Source of the DNA: Turbatrix aceti
Taxonomy: Eukaryota > Nematoda > Chromadorea > Rhabditida > Panagrolaimidae
DNA: 64,000 nt
Direction of reading: 5' to 3'
Assembly (NCBI GenBank): GCA_963969345.1
Contig: OZ017768.1
Span: forward strand, 2,318,718-2,382,717
Shown piece by piece: positions 49,537-60,829 of the stretch (the stretch's first letter is position 1; every line of letters starts with the position of its first letter). The notes beneath the pieces are model-generated. The model was given only the letters and a program-made list of their open reading frames with translations. It ran no database searches and was not told the origin of the DNA. Position numbers and translations under genes: made by a program.

Positions 49537-49607
49537 GGGCCTGACCGGAATTGAACCGGTGACCGATCGGACTGCAGCCGATTGCTCTACGACTGAGCTA
49601 CAGACCC
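49537..49607 (-). tRNA. tRNA-Cys (GCA) in an intron of cyclase C
   Basis: Acceptor GGGTCTG/CAGGCCC, D arm AGCTCAGTCGTAGAGC, anticodon stem ATCGG/CCGAT with loop CTGCAGT (anticodon GCA), T arm ACCGGTTCAATTCCGGT. Same strand as the host gene, between the kinase-homology exon and the hinge exon. The other three copies do not have it. Confidence 0.92.
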
Positions 49608-52543
49608 TGTGGAGTCCCGAGGATTTGGTTTGGATAAATACGTTTGAGAGCTTTCACGTCTGCGCAAATAAGTGCGCAAACCGCTGAGAACGCTTTGGTA
49701 AAAAGCGTTTCGTTTGACAGGTATGCACTCGCTTGGACATAAAACAACGCAACAATTTAGTAGCAAACAAAAATTGTTTGATAAACCACTGTTTCATTAT
49801 TATCAGCAATGGAAAAATGTGCAATTAAAATTAAATTGAAACGGTGCGCTAGAGGCATTATAACAAAACATACCATCAATCTCATTATCATCTTCTAAAC
49901 CAAATGGCCCTTTCTTAGTTAAGACCTCTGAGCAAACAATTCCAAAGCTGTAAACATCAGCCGCTTCATTGGGTATCATGTCTGGATCACGAATCATTTC
50001 AGGAGCTCGCCATAGAAGGTCTCTTCTGTTAAGTTTCTCTTGGCTGTGCATTTTATGTAGTCCGCAATCCGTCAACTTGACTACCCATCGATCGTCGACA
50101 ACAATTGTCCGGGATGTCAGTCTGCCATGACCCTTACAGTAATCAATTTGAGCAAGACACATGAGGCCATGCACGATATCCAGTGAAATAGAACGTAAGA
50201 AAAAGGCATCCATTGGGTACTTTTCATCCGCAATAAGATCTCTCAAACTACGTCGACTGCAATACCGGAATATTGCATAAGTTTGAGGACCATCAGAGCA
50301 GAGACCGATGAACTTGCAGAGGTTATCATGATTTAGCTGTGTCATCTTACGCAGCTCAGCGCAAAGTTTTTCGTCGAGCAAAGGCCGATTCTGGAATTTT
50401 CTAACCGCAACTGGTTCGTTTTGAAAAAAGAAGTAAGCGTAATGTTTTGACTCTATAGCTCCACTGATGTTGCTTCGGCTGGATACCCTTGATTGCAATG
50501 AGTACTGACTTGCAGCTTCAACTTTTTTTACATGATGCAGCTCTACAAAGCTGATCTGCCAGAGGGCATTGAGTCGTAGTTTTTCGATGTGTCGGAAGCT
50601 AAAAAAATAATAAGCTTTGCAAAACTGATAATATTTACAATTAAAAATCCGTTCTTGGCATCTGGATGCCAAGCAGATGATCCGAGTAAAAAAACAAATC
50701 ATTTTTTTAAAGAAAACTTACTGTAATCCGTAAAATAAAATCAACAGAAGGCTTAGCACCAAAAGAGCCAGAATGGTGTACACATACGGCGCCAGTGCGT
50801 ACCACACCTTAATAGGACACATCGTGCCCGTAAATCCACACACCGGGACAGAAGGTGGTCGAATGCCACCCCTTGTTGCCCAGATACTAGTGGATTCATC
50901 TTTAAAATTTTGGATCACGTTAGGAACGCTTTCCTCAAAGTCGATAAGTAAGTATTCGGCTACCTTGTCGTCAGCGTTGATACCGTACATTCCAAACTTG
51001 GCGTCTCTCATGCCGAGTGAGTTGATTTTGATGTGGCCGGTATAGCCGTCAAATTCGCCTTTGGCGTGCTCGACAATGGCCTTTCCGTCGTGAAGACCAT
51101 TTATAGGATCTTTTTCAAGAGTTCGATTGAGTGCCATTGCATACAGATAAAATGTGTCATGCAAGTCGTAAGCATAATCTGATATCTAAAAACATGAAAC
51201 GTAAAAATTCGAAGCAACAAAGTCAAAGTTTACATTGTAATCTGCAATGTCACAATCAGAGCAAAACCAGGGCCAATCTCTTTCTCGATTACCGTAATTA
51301 TTTATGAATCTCGACATCCTGCCTTTACTGTTGTTCACAAATCCGTCAACCTAAACATTGTAACTCAAAAATGAAATGCAGAAAAAAACATACAAAAAAT
51401 GTATATCGAGCGCCTTCCTTGGCGTAATCGTCGAGACCATCTGCAAAGTCCGGCTCCGCATACCATAAAGGTTCACTCTGCAATCTGTCATCTGAAATTT
51501 GACCAATTCAGTTTTCTATGGAAAAACAAAAAATACGAACCAATGTTCTTCTCATATCGATAGCGTGTTCCAAATGCAAACGAGCTGGTATCCATGACAA
51601 TAGATACATACTCTGGATTATCAAAACCCAAGTCTTTTATAGCAATCAGACTCATTCTTTTGGAGTAGTCTCTTGGCAAACAATTTACGAAAACTAAAAC
51701 ACTCTTATTAAAAATTATATTTCGAAAAACAAAATTCAATACTTCTAGCGTATTTTGAAGCTTCGCGATATGCGTCAACCATAGTTTCTCTCGTCACAAT
51801 TGTAACTATTCTTGAAAAAGAAATATAAATCTTAGATTGTGAGTTCTGAACGGCAGCAATAATTTCTTTGTTGTAGTACGAACATCGCTGTTCAGTATCT
51901 CCGGGAAAGGTTGCATAAATAAATGCAAATCGATCCCATCCAAAGTGTTCCATGGCCGCCACAACAGCCTTAGCTGCTTGGTTTGCTGATATTTCCACTG
52001 TCGTTGTCGTCGGAAATCGAGTTTTATCCGCGAGTTCGTAAGTCGACGTCTGACCCCATCCCATAAGGGGTACGTTTGCGGATGCCGCCACCGAAGATGC
52101 CAAAATCGCTGCCGGATTGCATACTGGACCGATTAGTACGTTAACTTTCTGTTCGGCAATGAGTTCTGCGGCGTATCCGGCGGAGTACATTGCATTGCAG
52201 TCGTCGAAGCGGACAAAAAACGTAAAATTATAATTGTCAAGCAAACCTTGCAGTCGTATGCGGTCAAGTGCAATGTTGATTGCCGCAAGGGATCCTTTGT
52301 AGCTCATCATTTTCACTATAAGTTCTTCTTCTATTGTAATTAGAACACCAACTCTTATTTCTAATGGTCGATTTTCATACAGCAAAAGTTCTTCAGGTGA
52401 AGGCTTGGTGTAATTTGGAAGTTGAGCAAGTGCTGGAACAAGCAACAAAAACAGGATACAACATGCCATGTTTAAACAACAAATTTGTAATGAAACAAAT
52501 CTTCAAAACTCTGATAAAAGCTCTTAACAGCCACTTAGATCCT

Positions 52544-52625
52544 GTATCAGTACAATCGCTTCGGCTAAGCTGAAGTTGCGCGAGTTTTTGTACGCGCCCA
52601 AAAAACAACGAACTTTTATGGCTGC
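52544..52625 (-). promoter_or_regulatory. conserved upstream element of cyclase C
   Basis: Begins 75 bases upstream of the ATG with TATCAGTACAATCGCTTCGG, then TAAGCTGAAGTTG, TTTTTGTACGCGCCCAAAAAA and TATGGCTGC, matching A and D in order and spacing. Confidence 0.55.
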
Positions 52626-53278
52626 TCGCATACACCTAAATTGCACCCTGTGTATGCTTGAGCTTTTGTAGTGGTCGAGAAATGATAATCAACGGTCTTT
52701 AAGCATTGCTTTCCAGTCACAATTAATTAAATAAGTCTAGTCTGATCACGAGGTAATAAGACATCGATGGACGGATTATGATAAAAAGAATCTCTACAAC
52801 AACAACAAGGAACAAAAGCGACGACAAAAAAATACGCATAAGGGACCTGCGCTTATGTTTATGAAAAAATTTGTATTCGCGCAAAATTGTCAAAAACGTA
52901 GACGTACACCCGCCAAAAACGTATGATCTCGGCGCGAGCTATCCTTGCCAGCATTATCGCCAGTTTTGTTCCAGTTCATCGCAACGGAAAGTTGTTCGTG
53001 AAAACCGTAGTAGATCAGTGCCTATTCTCAGATCGTCCTAAAAAGCGTCGTAATCTTTAGTGGTGAGTCAGAAATGATCTTTTGTGCTTTCTGATTTAAC
53101 CATAACTGCTGCTTGGCAAAGTGTCCCAAACAATCAACCGCGCATTTCGATGTGATTCAATCCGCAGCGCGGATTCTTTTTCCTTTCTCGCTTCTTCTCT
53201 CTTCCTTCTCCGTCTTATCCGACCTGATTTAGACGTGGTTTTTCACGTTTTATCCGCCACTGAGGCGCCGAGAAGCAT
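52626..53278. other. spacer between cyclase C and the next tRNA-Pro
   Basis: Unremarkable AT-rich sequence to about 53110, then the tRNA-Pro leader (GGCAAAGTGTCCC onward), conserved between all copies. Confidence 0.45.
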
Positions 53279-53350
53279 GGCTGAGTGGTCTAGTGGTATG
53301 ATTCTCGCTTAGGGTGCGAGAGGTCCCGGGATCAATCCCCGGCTCAGCCC
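53279..53350 (+). tRNA. tRNA-Pro (AGG)
   Basis: Same 72 bases as the copy at 46115, including anticodon AGG and A at T-loop position 54. It ends about 100 bases before the stop codon of cyclase D, convergent to that gene. Confidence 0.93.
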
Positions 53351-53739
53351 GAGTTTTTGGACCTTTATCACTCATACATTTATCTGGCCATTCAAGATAA
53401 CATTTATTACGTTTTGTTTCAGTACCTTTTTGACTTTGTGGTCAATTCTGTTCATTTTTGATTGTCGTCATTGTTTTCTCCGTCTTCGGCTTTCTTTAAT
53501 AAACAATACGTTTCCATGACGCCTTTTCCCTTGATTATTACGTCACCTCGCAGTTCAGTTACAAAACCGCCAATTTCTTCAAGAAGTAAATTAGTTGCCG
53601 CTGCGATCTGAATTCTGCTCGCTAAAATTAATGGCTTTTCTATTCAGTTACAAGTCAACATATACTTACGCTTTCCGGTGCTTTCCATTCGAGAAGCTGT
53701 ATTGACAGTGTCACCAAAAAGACAGTACACAGGCCCGAC

Positions 53740-53920
53740 AAAATGCAGGGATGCACACCAAAACCGCGGGGATGCAAAAATTCCGCGGGGATGCACACCA
53801 AAACCGCGGGGATGCTTTTTTTGGGTGTTTGAGGCTGAGATGCATCCCCGCGCTTTCTCGTTGCATCCCTGCATTACGCTTTTTGCAGGGATGCGAACGA
53901 AAAGCGCGGGGATGCGCACG
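53740..53920. repeat. minisatellite, GCGGGGATGC-type (left end of the transposon)
   Basis: About nine imperfect units built on GGGATGC separated by ACACCAAAACCGC, AAAAATTCC or ACGAAAAGC, in both orientations. It continues the terminal inverted repeat inward. Confidence 0.8.
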
Positions 53921-55989
53921 AATGCTTGCCAAGTTCAAAAACATTTCTAAATTCGACGCCATTTTAAATAAAAAATCGCAACTCGATTTATAATTGACTT
54001 TTGCTTTCAAAAATTTTGGTACATATCAAGTAAATGTGTACCTTCAAATGACATATTTTATTTTTTTTTATTTTATCAAATTTATCAAAATTGAAGGAGG
54101 TGTGGTAGAAAAATCACTGCGTGCGAACCAAACGAGCTGGAAACAAAATTGAAAGCAATTCTGAAGCCCAACAAAATTGTCTAACTTATTTTTGACAAAA
54201 AAGTATACCATGTCAACTTAGAAATGCCCAAAAAAAGGTTTCCAAAAAAAATTTCGAAGAAAAATTAGGTTTTCGAAACTTTTTAGAACTTTGATCAAAA
54301 AACTGAGTACGTCATTGGATTCTGCGTTTATTTTCACGCCGGGTCCTATTTTTTCGTGAAAATGCAATTTCAATGCGCTCCGCGCTGAATTTTTCCCTGA
54401 ACCCTACTTTGTAAAAGTTTGGTGTCTGAAAACCAAAAAAAGTGGGGTTCAGAAGAACTTATGCACCGGCGCGCAGGAAAATAATAAAATTCTGAAACAC
54501 GTGTCCCGAACGTAAAAGATACTGTAGAATTCGATTCTAATATTTGTTTTTTTATCGAAGTTCTAAAAAGTTCCGAAAATTAGGTTTTTCTTAGAAATTT
54601 AGATTTTTTAGAAACTTGGAAAGAATTGTGGAAAATGAGACTATTTTTAATGGATAGAAAATTTAGTTGTGCTTCAGAATCACTTTTAATTGGGTTTCTA
54701 AGTATAATTTCGTACGAGATATGATTTTTCTAGTACACCTCCTTCAATTTTGTCAAAAATGAAAATTTTTTGAAACATGAGTAGCACTGCTCGAAAGGCA
54801 ATGTTCGAATCTTATTTGTCAAACTATAAAACACAAAGATACCTTGTCAGAAACTAATGTTTTCGAATTTTGAAATAAATTTCGTTCAATAAATTTTTAC
54901 ACTGCCGCAGTTTTGCGACTTTTCTTGTTTTGAGGAGTCTCAACGCGAATGTTTCGAACGAGCTCGCTCGTTTTGGCCAGTCCAAGAACTTTGTCATTTT
55001 TTCATTTTTCTGTCTGTTATTTTTTTTACGAATGTGTTGTAATCGTTGTTTTTTGGCGTGAATTCTATTGTTTTTGTTTTAGGATTTTCCGGTAACAGCT
55101 TCCACGTGACTACACCCGATCGGCAACTCACCCCAAGCGATGATCCCTTTGCTGCTGCTGTCGGCGTAAGTTTTTTTTCAACTTTTCAAAGTTTTGGGGC
55201 ATGATGACGACTTTTTTGAAAACCAACCAAGTTTTACCCGGTTTTTTACCTTTCTTTGCGATTGTATGATGAGTTCTTGCGATTTATTAGGTAGGATGGC
55301 GCTGCGACAGATGGGGTGCCAAGAATGGCTTCACAATCGCAGAAAATGGAAAAAAATTGGTTGAAAGGCAGTTGGCATGAAATTCAGGGGCATAAAAACT
55401 TTCGGGCTTCGTTATTGTTTTTACTCAAAGTTTCAGATGATGGTAATCCCCGCTTATCTTCAAATTTACTGTACGTTTGAAGAAAAATTCGAAAAATGAA
55501 CTAACTTTACTGATTTTAGGTAAACCGACTTCAAAGAAAAAGACCGTGTAAATCAACGTGTTCGGCCACGAAGAGCACGCATTCAACCACGTGAGTTATC
55601 CGGATTTCCAAAAATCATGATTTACTTGAATCTACTTTTAGATCATTGCCTTTGTCAGCCTTGAATGCCGGCCGAACTGGATGCCTGAAACCGACGTCGT
55701 TCTCCCCAACAACTTTGGGTGCCCAGCAGCTTCGCCTAATCAACTCCAGCCAACAGAAGAAGCTAACAGTCCGGCACGAAAACGGGACAGAAGCCCTGCG
55801 GTTAGGCCTTCTGGAGAGATAAGAAAGTTATCAGCGGCCTCTGCAACATCTCGACATCACGAGCAATTTTTTTTCTTTTTTGTAGTTCTGAATAATAATT
55901 TTGTATTGTAAAAAAATTAATGGATTCTTATATTATTAAATAAATTGAGCTAAAAATCAGCCGATAATGGGGGGGGGGGGCAAAACAAT

Positions 55990-56205
55990 AATCAGTGCAT
56001 GCATCCCCGCGGTTTCGGTGTGCATCCCCGCGGTTTCGGTGTGCATCCCCGCATTTCAGCAGGCGTGCAGCATGGGGAAATGCAGGGATGCTCGACCAAA
56101 GCGCGGGGATGCTGGACAAAAGCGCGGGGATGTTCGACAAAAGCGCAGGGATGGTTGGGGTGACTCCATCCCTGCGGTTTTGGTGTGCATCCCTGCATTT
56201 TGTCG
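55990..56205. repeat. minisatellite, GCGGGGATGC-type (right end of the transposon)
   Basis: About ten units: GCATCCCCGCGGTTTCGGTGT three times, then the opposite orientation (GCGGGGATGCTGGACAAAA and similar), then the terminal repeat. A run of about ten G precedes it at about 55970. Confidence 0.8.
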
Positions 56206-59200
56206 GGCCTGTGTAGCGGGGCATACTCAGTCCAACAACCGCTGCCGTGACTGCACCTGAATGAGCCCCGATGCGAATCTCGATTCTTTCATCCGGGAGG
56301 TGTGGAATTCGGAAAACACTGATACTCTTCATAAGAGTCAGGGACATGAGTGCAATTTGCTTTACGTGGTCGATGCCGTTACGGTGCGGCAACCCGGAAA
56401 CACAAAGATAGCCGTCACCAATGGTCTCCACTTTATAAACGTCGTGATTTCCGATGATGGTGTCAAAAATTGTGTAGAGATCGTTGAGCAAGTTTACGAC
56501 TTGAAAGGGAGAACATTGGCTTGAAAGTTTAGTAAACTGTACAACGTCTGAGAAAAACACAGTAACATTTTCATAATTTTCGGGTTGTACTGGTACGCCA
56601 AGTTTTAGACTTTCTGCTACTTGTCTAAAAATTTTTTGAAATTGTTATTTTTGATGGATAGTTTAGACTCACCTTGGAAGCATCCGATAAAGCAGCAAGT
56701 CTGATTTTTGTTTTTCTTCAGTTAGTTCTCCAGAACGTTGAGCGACCTCGTTTGCTAAAGTGTCGGCATACGACTCAACGGTTGCAAATATGTGATCCAT
56801 CAAGCTTTCATTTGCGTTCTTGTCAGATCGAAGAATATTTTGTAAAATGTTAAGCGACGGTCTTGCTTTTGGTTTGTCCATGTAACATTCTTTTATCACA
56901 GCAATGACGCTTGGTGGAAGATCAGGCACCGATACAGTTGACAGATCAGGCTTTAACGAATCAGTGCCACCACGCTTGATTCGGTATATTGCATCTAAAA
57001 AACGATAATGACTTTTTCAAAACTCCATAAAGTGAGAACAAAAAGATACCATCAATTGCGTTATCATCCTCTAATCCAAACGGTCCTTTTTTGGTCAAAA
57101 TCTCAGAGCACACAATTCCAAAGCTGTAAACATCGGCCGTTTCATTAGGTGCCATGTCGGGATTACAGATCATCTCAGGTGCACGCCATAAGAGTTCTCT
57201 TCTATTAACTTGTTCTTCTCTGTGCATTTTGTGAAGTCCGTAATCAGTCAACTTGACTACCCATCGATCGTCAACCACGATGGTTCGAGACGTCAGTCCA
57301 GTAATCAATTTGAATAAGACACATGAGTCCATGAACAATATCTAGGGCAATCGAACGTAGGAAAAAGGCGTCCATTGGATACTTTTTAACCGCTATAATG
57401 TCTCTCAAACTACGGCGACTACAATATCGGAAAATGGCAAACGTCTGAGGACCATCGGAGCAGAGACCGATGAATTTGCAGAGATTATCATGACTGAGCT
57501 GTGTCATCTTACGCAGCTCTGAACACAATTTTTCGTCTAAAACTGGCCTATTTTGGAACTTTCTTGTAGCCACTGGATCGTTGTGAAGATAAAAATAGGC
57601 GTAATGTTTTGATTCAATCGCACCACTGATATTGCTAGTGCCTGATGATTTTGATTGCAACGAGTATTCACTTACTCCACCAATTTTTTTTAAATGAGTA
57701 AGCTCAATGTAGCTGATTTGCCAGAGTGCGTTAAGCCGTAGCTTTTCGACATGGCGAAAGCTATAAAAGAACACCAGAATTAAGAAAAATAATTGTTTCG
57801 TTTTTCAGGATGAGCATTCATGTGAGATGATCTGATCCTTTCAAATTTTTGTGGACAGGGACGGAAGGTGGTCGGATACCATTCCTAGTCGCCCATATTG
57901 TCGTTGACTCATCTGCATAATTCGGAGTAACAGTTGTGACGCTTTCATCAAAGTCAATGATTAAATATTCAACTACATTTCCTGCTGCGTTAATACCGTA
58001 CATACCGAACTTGGCATCTCTCATGCCATGCGAGTTGATTTTGATATTTCTGTTAACTCCGTCAAAGGAGCCTTTGGCATTTTCGACGATGGCTCTGCCG
58101 TCGTGAAGACCATTTATCGGATCCTTCTGGAGGCTTCGATTGAGTGCCAATCCATACAAGTAAAATGTGTCGTACAAATCGTAAGCATAATTGGATATCT
58201 GAAACTTCACTTGATAACACGGAAATTACAAGTTGGTTTATTGATTACATTGTAATTAGTCATATCACAATCTGAACAGAACCAAGGCCAACCTTGTTCA
58301 CGGTTACCGTACGCTTTCACAAAATTATCCTTTATAGTTTTGCTGTTGTTTACGAATCCATCAACCTAAATTTTATGTAAAAAGTAAAAAAAATAACTAA
58401 AACACTTATAAAAAATGTGTATCGCGCGCCTTGTTTTGCGTATTCATCAAGTCCGTCTGCAAATACTTCAGTGGCATACCAAATTGGTTCACTCTGCATT
58501 CTTTCATCTAAATATAACTTGTTATTTTTTGGAAACACCTTGTATGATCAAAAAAGAACAAACCGATATTTTTATCATATCGATAGCGCGTTCCATATCC
58601 TAGTGAACTGGTTTCCATGATAATAGAAACATATTCGGGGTTATCAAAACCCAAATCTTTGAGGGCGATCAGACTCAGTCTCTTGTAATAGTCTCTCGGC
58701 AAACAATTCACAAAAACTAAAAACATGCAATTATTACAACTCAATCAGATTACAAAAACTTACTTCTAGCGTACTTTGACGCTTCCTTGAGCGCCTCACC
58801 CATGCTTTCCCTTGTCATTTCCGGAACCAATCGAGAAAACGAAATAATAATCCTAGATTCTGAATTCTGAACAGCAGCTATGAGCTCTCGGTTGAAATAT
58901 GCGCAACGTTGTTCAGTGTCACCGGCAAAAGTTGCATAAATGAATGCAAATTGATCCCAACCAAAGTATTCCATGACCGCCACAACGGCCTTAGCAGCTT
59001 GATTTGCAGATATGGCAACAGTTGTTGTCGTAGGAAATCGGCTTTTATCTGCCAGTTCGTATGTCGACGTTAGGCCCCATCCCATGAGGGGTACGTTTGC
59101 AGATGCTGCAATAGACGAGGCTATTATTGCTGCCGGATTGCATGCAGGTCCAATTAGTACGTTGACATTTTGTTCTGCAATCAGTTCTGCAGCGTATCCA

Positions 59201-59570
59201 GCTGCATACATTTCTTTGCAATCGTCGAAGCGGACAAAGAATGTAAAGTTGTAGTTGTCCAGCAAATGTTCTTCCCGGATGCGATCAAGCGCAATATTTA
59301 TAGCCGCTATGGAACCCTTATAACTCATTAGCTTAACTACAAGTTCAGCTTCTATTGTAATTAGAATCCCAACTTTGATTTCTAAAGGCCTGTTTTCATA
59401 CAACAAGAGTTCCTCAGGCGTTGGCGTGGTAAAATTTGGAAGTTGGGCCATTACAGGAACGAGGAGCATTAACAAAATACAACGTGACATGTTTAAACAA
59501 CAAATTATAAATGATAAAATGCCTTCATTAATCTTAAATTCAAAGCACTGAACTGATGACTAGATACCTT

Positions 59571-59652
59571 TATCAGTACAATCGCTTCGGATAAGCTGAA
59601 ATTGTGCAGGGTATTGTACGCAACCAAAAAAACAAAGTCCTTTTATGGACAC
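59571..59652 (-). promoter_or_regulatory. conserved upstream element of cyclase D
   Basis: Begins 81 bases before the ATG with TATCAGTACAATCGCTTCGG, then TAAGCTGAAATTG, TATTGTACGCAACCAAAAAA and TTATGGACACC, as before A and C. Confidence 0.5.
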
Positions 59653-60028
59653 CTGCATACACCTGAATTGCACCCAGTACATGTTTGAGGTTCTTTTGAC
59701 TACAGATTTTTTGTAGTAGTCAAAAAACAATAATCCACGGTCTTTTAAGAGTTTTGTCCAGTAGTGTAGTTTAATCACGTGGCGGATCATTATAACCACA
59801 ACAAAGTACAAAAGCAGTGACAATTAGCTTAAATAATGTAATTAGATAATTGAACATTGTGCTCATCCGGCCAATGGCCTGGTAAAAAGATTCCTTTGTT
59901 AAAAAATAAAAACAATTAACAAATTCATGACAAGGAAAACAAAAGACAACGGAAATAGTGTCCCAAACGTAATAAACGTTATTTTGAATGTCCAAATAAA
60001 TGTATGAGTGATAAAGGTCCAAAAAGTC

Positions 60029-60100
60029 GGGCTGAGCCGGGGATTGATCCCGGGACCTCTCGCACCCTAAGCGAGAATCATACCACTAGACCACTCAGCC
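60029..60100 (-). tRNA. tRNA-Pro (AGG), inverted copy
   Basis: The same 72-base gene on the opposite strand to the others, with its conserved leader to the right (60101-60280). Anticodon AGG, T-loop ATCAATC. It closes the cyclase/tRNA array on the right; no cyclase follows it in this window. Confidence 0.93.
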
Positions 60101-60829
60101 ATGCTTCTCGGCGCCTCAGGGGCGGATAAAACGTGAAAAACCACGTCTAAATCAGGTCGGATAAGACGGAGAAGGAAGAGAGAAGAAGAGAGAAAGGAAA
60201 AAGAATGCGCGCTGCGGATTGAATTGCAGCGAAATGCGCGGTTGATTGTTTGGGACATTTTGCCAAGCGCAGCGAGTCAAAGGTGCGCTTGCTTTCCATT
60301 CCGCAATCAACGATTCGTGTAACATAGAATCCTATAAAAATCGAATTGGCTCAGATTCCTCGTTTCTCCGTCATCTCTGTATCGGACGGCATTTCCTATC
60401 AAGATAATTTGAAATCATCATTACCAGTTAGGAACTGATCCTAGGACGTAGAAGCGTGTGCTCGGAAGAAGATCAAAACGCAGCAAACCAAGTATACGCG
60501 CCACGCCGCACAAAAAATGCCTCCGGTTGTTCGACTGTATAAATGTGGATTTGTTGTACCCAGACAAAAATCGAAAGTGCAGAGATTTTTTTTAATGGTT
60601 GAAACCACTGCTGTTTGCGTAACTCTTTCTTTGTCATTTTGTGAAAAATATTGCAAGAAAGTTGTATGTGCAAATTATTTCCTCCTCGTTTGCAAACGTC
60701 AACAACGAATTTTTCCGTATTTGCAAATAACGTTTGAAAGGTTGACTATTTTTATTGCTAATTGAGATTTTGCTTGTTTTTAGCGCCCTGAAGACCCTCT
60801 CTGATTTTCTGATCGGCATTGAAAAAGCA

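Larger units (their letters stand above)
46244..52469 (-). pseudogene. receptor guanylyl cyclase copy C (gcy-like), interrupted by a TA-flanked transposon
   Basis: The start is the ATG at 52467-52469 with a signal peptide (MACCILFLLLVPALAQ). The extracellular exons, CGFTGTMCP, membrane helix (YTILALLVLSLLLILFYGL), kinase-homology domain and cyclase domain are complete apart from one insertion. At 47140-49243 a 2.1-kb element splits the hinge exon between ESY and ADTLANEV. Excising it with one TA restores the sequence seen in A. In the kinase-homology domain the usual LTDYGL is LTDCGL. The cyclase end is nearly identical to that of A (34130-34870 against 46250-46990), introns included, indicating recent exchange. 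Stop at 46244-46246. A tRNA-Cys sits in one of its introns on the same strand. Confidence 0.85.
53728..56213. mobile_element. TA-flanked transposon in cyclase D, 2.5 kb
   Basis: Terminal inverted repeats of about 40 bp begin CACAGGCCCGACAAAATGC and include GCACACCAAAACCGC. TA is duplicated at 53726-53727 and 56214-56215; removal restores GACAGTAGCGGGGCATAC, as in paralogues. Next to each end lie GCGGGGATGC-type minisatellites. The interior has exon-like pieces with splice sites, for example around 55080-55165 (encodes GFSGNSFHVTTPDRQLTPSD) before GTAAGT, and around 55640-55910, which could be a captured gene fragment. No transposase. Shares an inverted block with the 47.1-kb element. Confidence 0.85.
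53452..59490 (-). pseudogene. receptor guanylyl cyclase copy D (gcy-like), multiply broken
   Basis: The start is the ATG at 59488-59490 with a signal peptide (MSRCILLMLLVPVMAQ), and the extracellular exons are well conserved. Three lesions follow. First, the exon that should contain the juxtamembrane cysteine pair and the membrane helix stops after PPSVPV (about 57850), and that segment is absent. Second, near 57290 about 14 bases are missing around the KGHGRL region of the kinase-homology domain, shifting the frame. Third, a 2.5-kb transposon at 53728-56213 splits the cyclase exon between MPRY and CLFGD. The region 56690-57260 is almost identical to copy A (34910-35500), including its intron. 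The last exon ends with a divergent acidic tail (DGENNDDNQK) and a stop at 53452-53454. A non-functional gene beyond reasonable doubt, though a truncated soluble extracellular product is conceivable. Confidence 0.88.

Noticed and set aside
53644..56260. Several Cys/His/Arg-rich frames
   Set aside because: Translations of the GCGGGGATGC minisatellite at the transposon ends.
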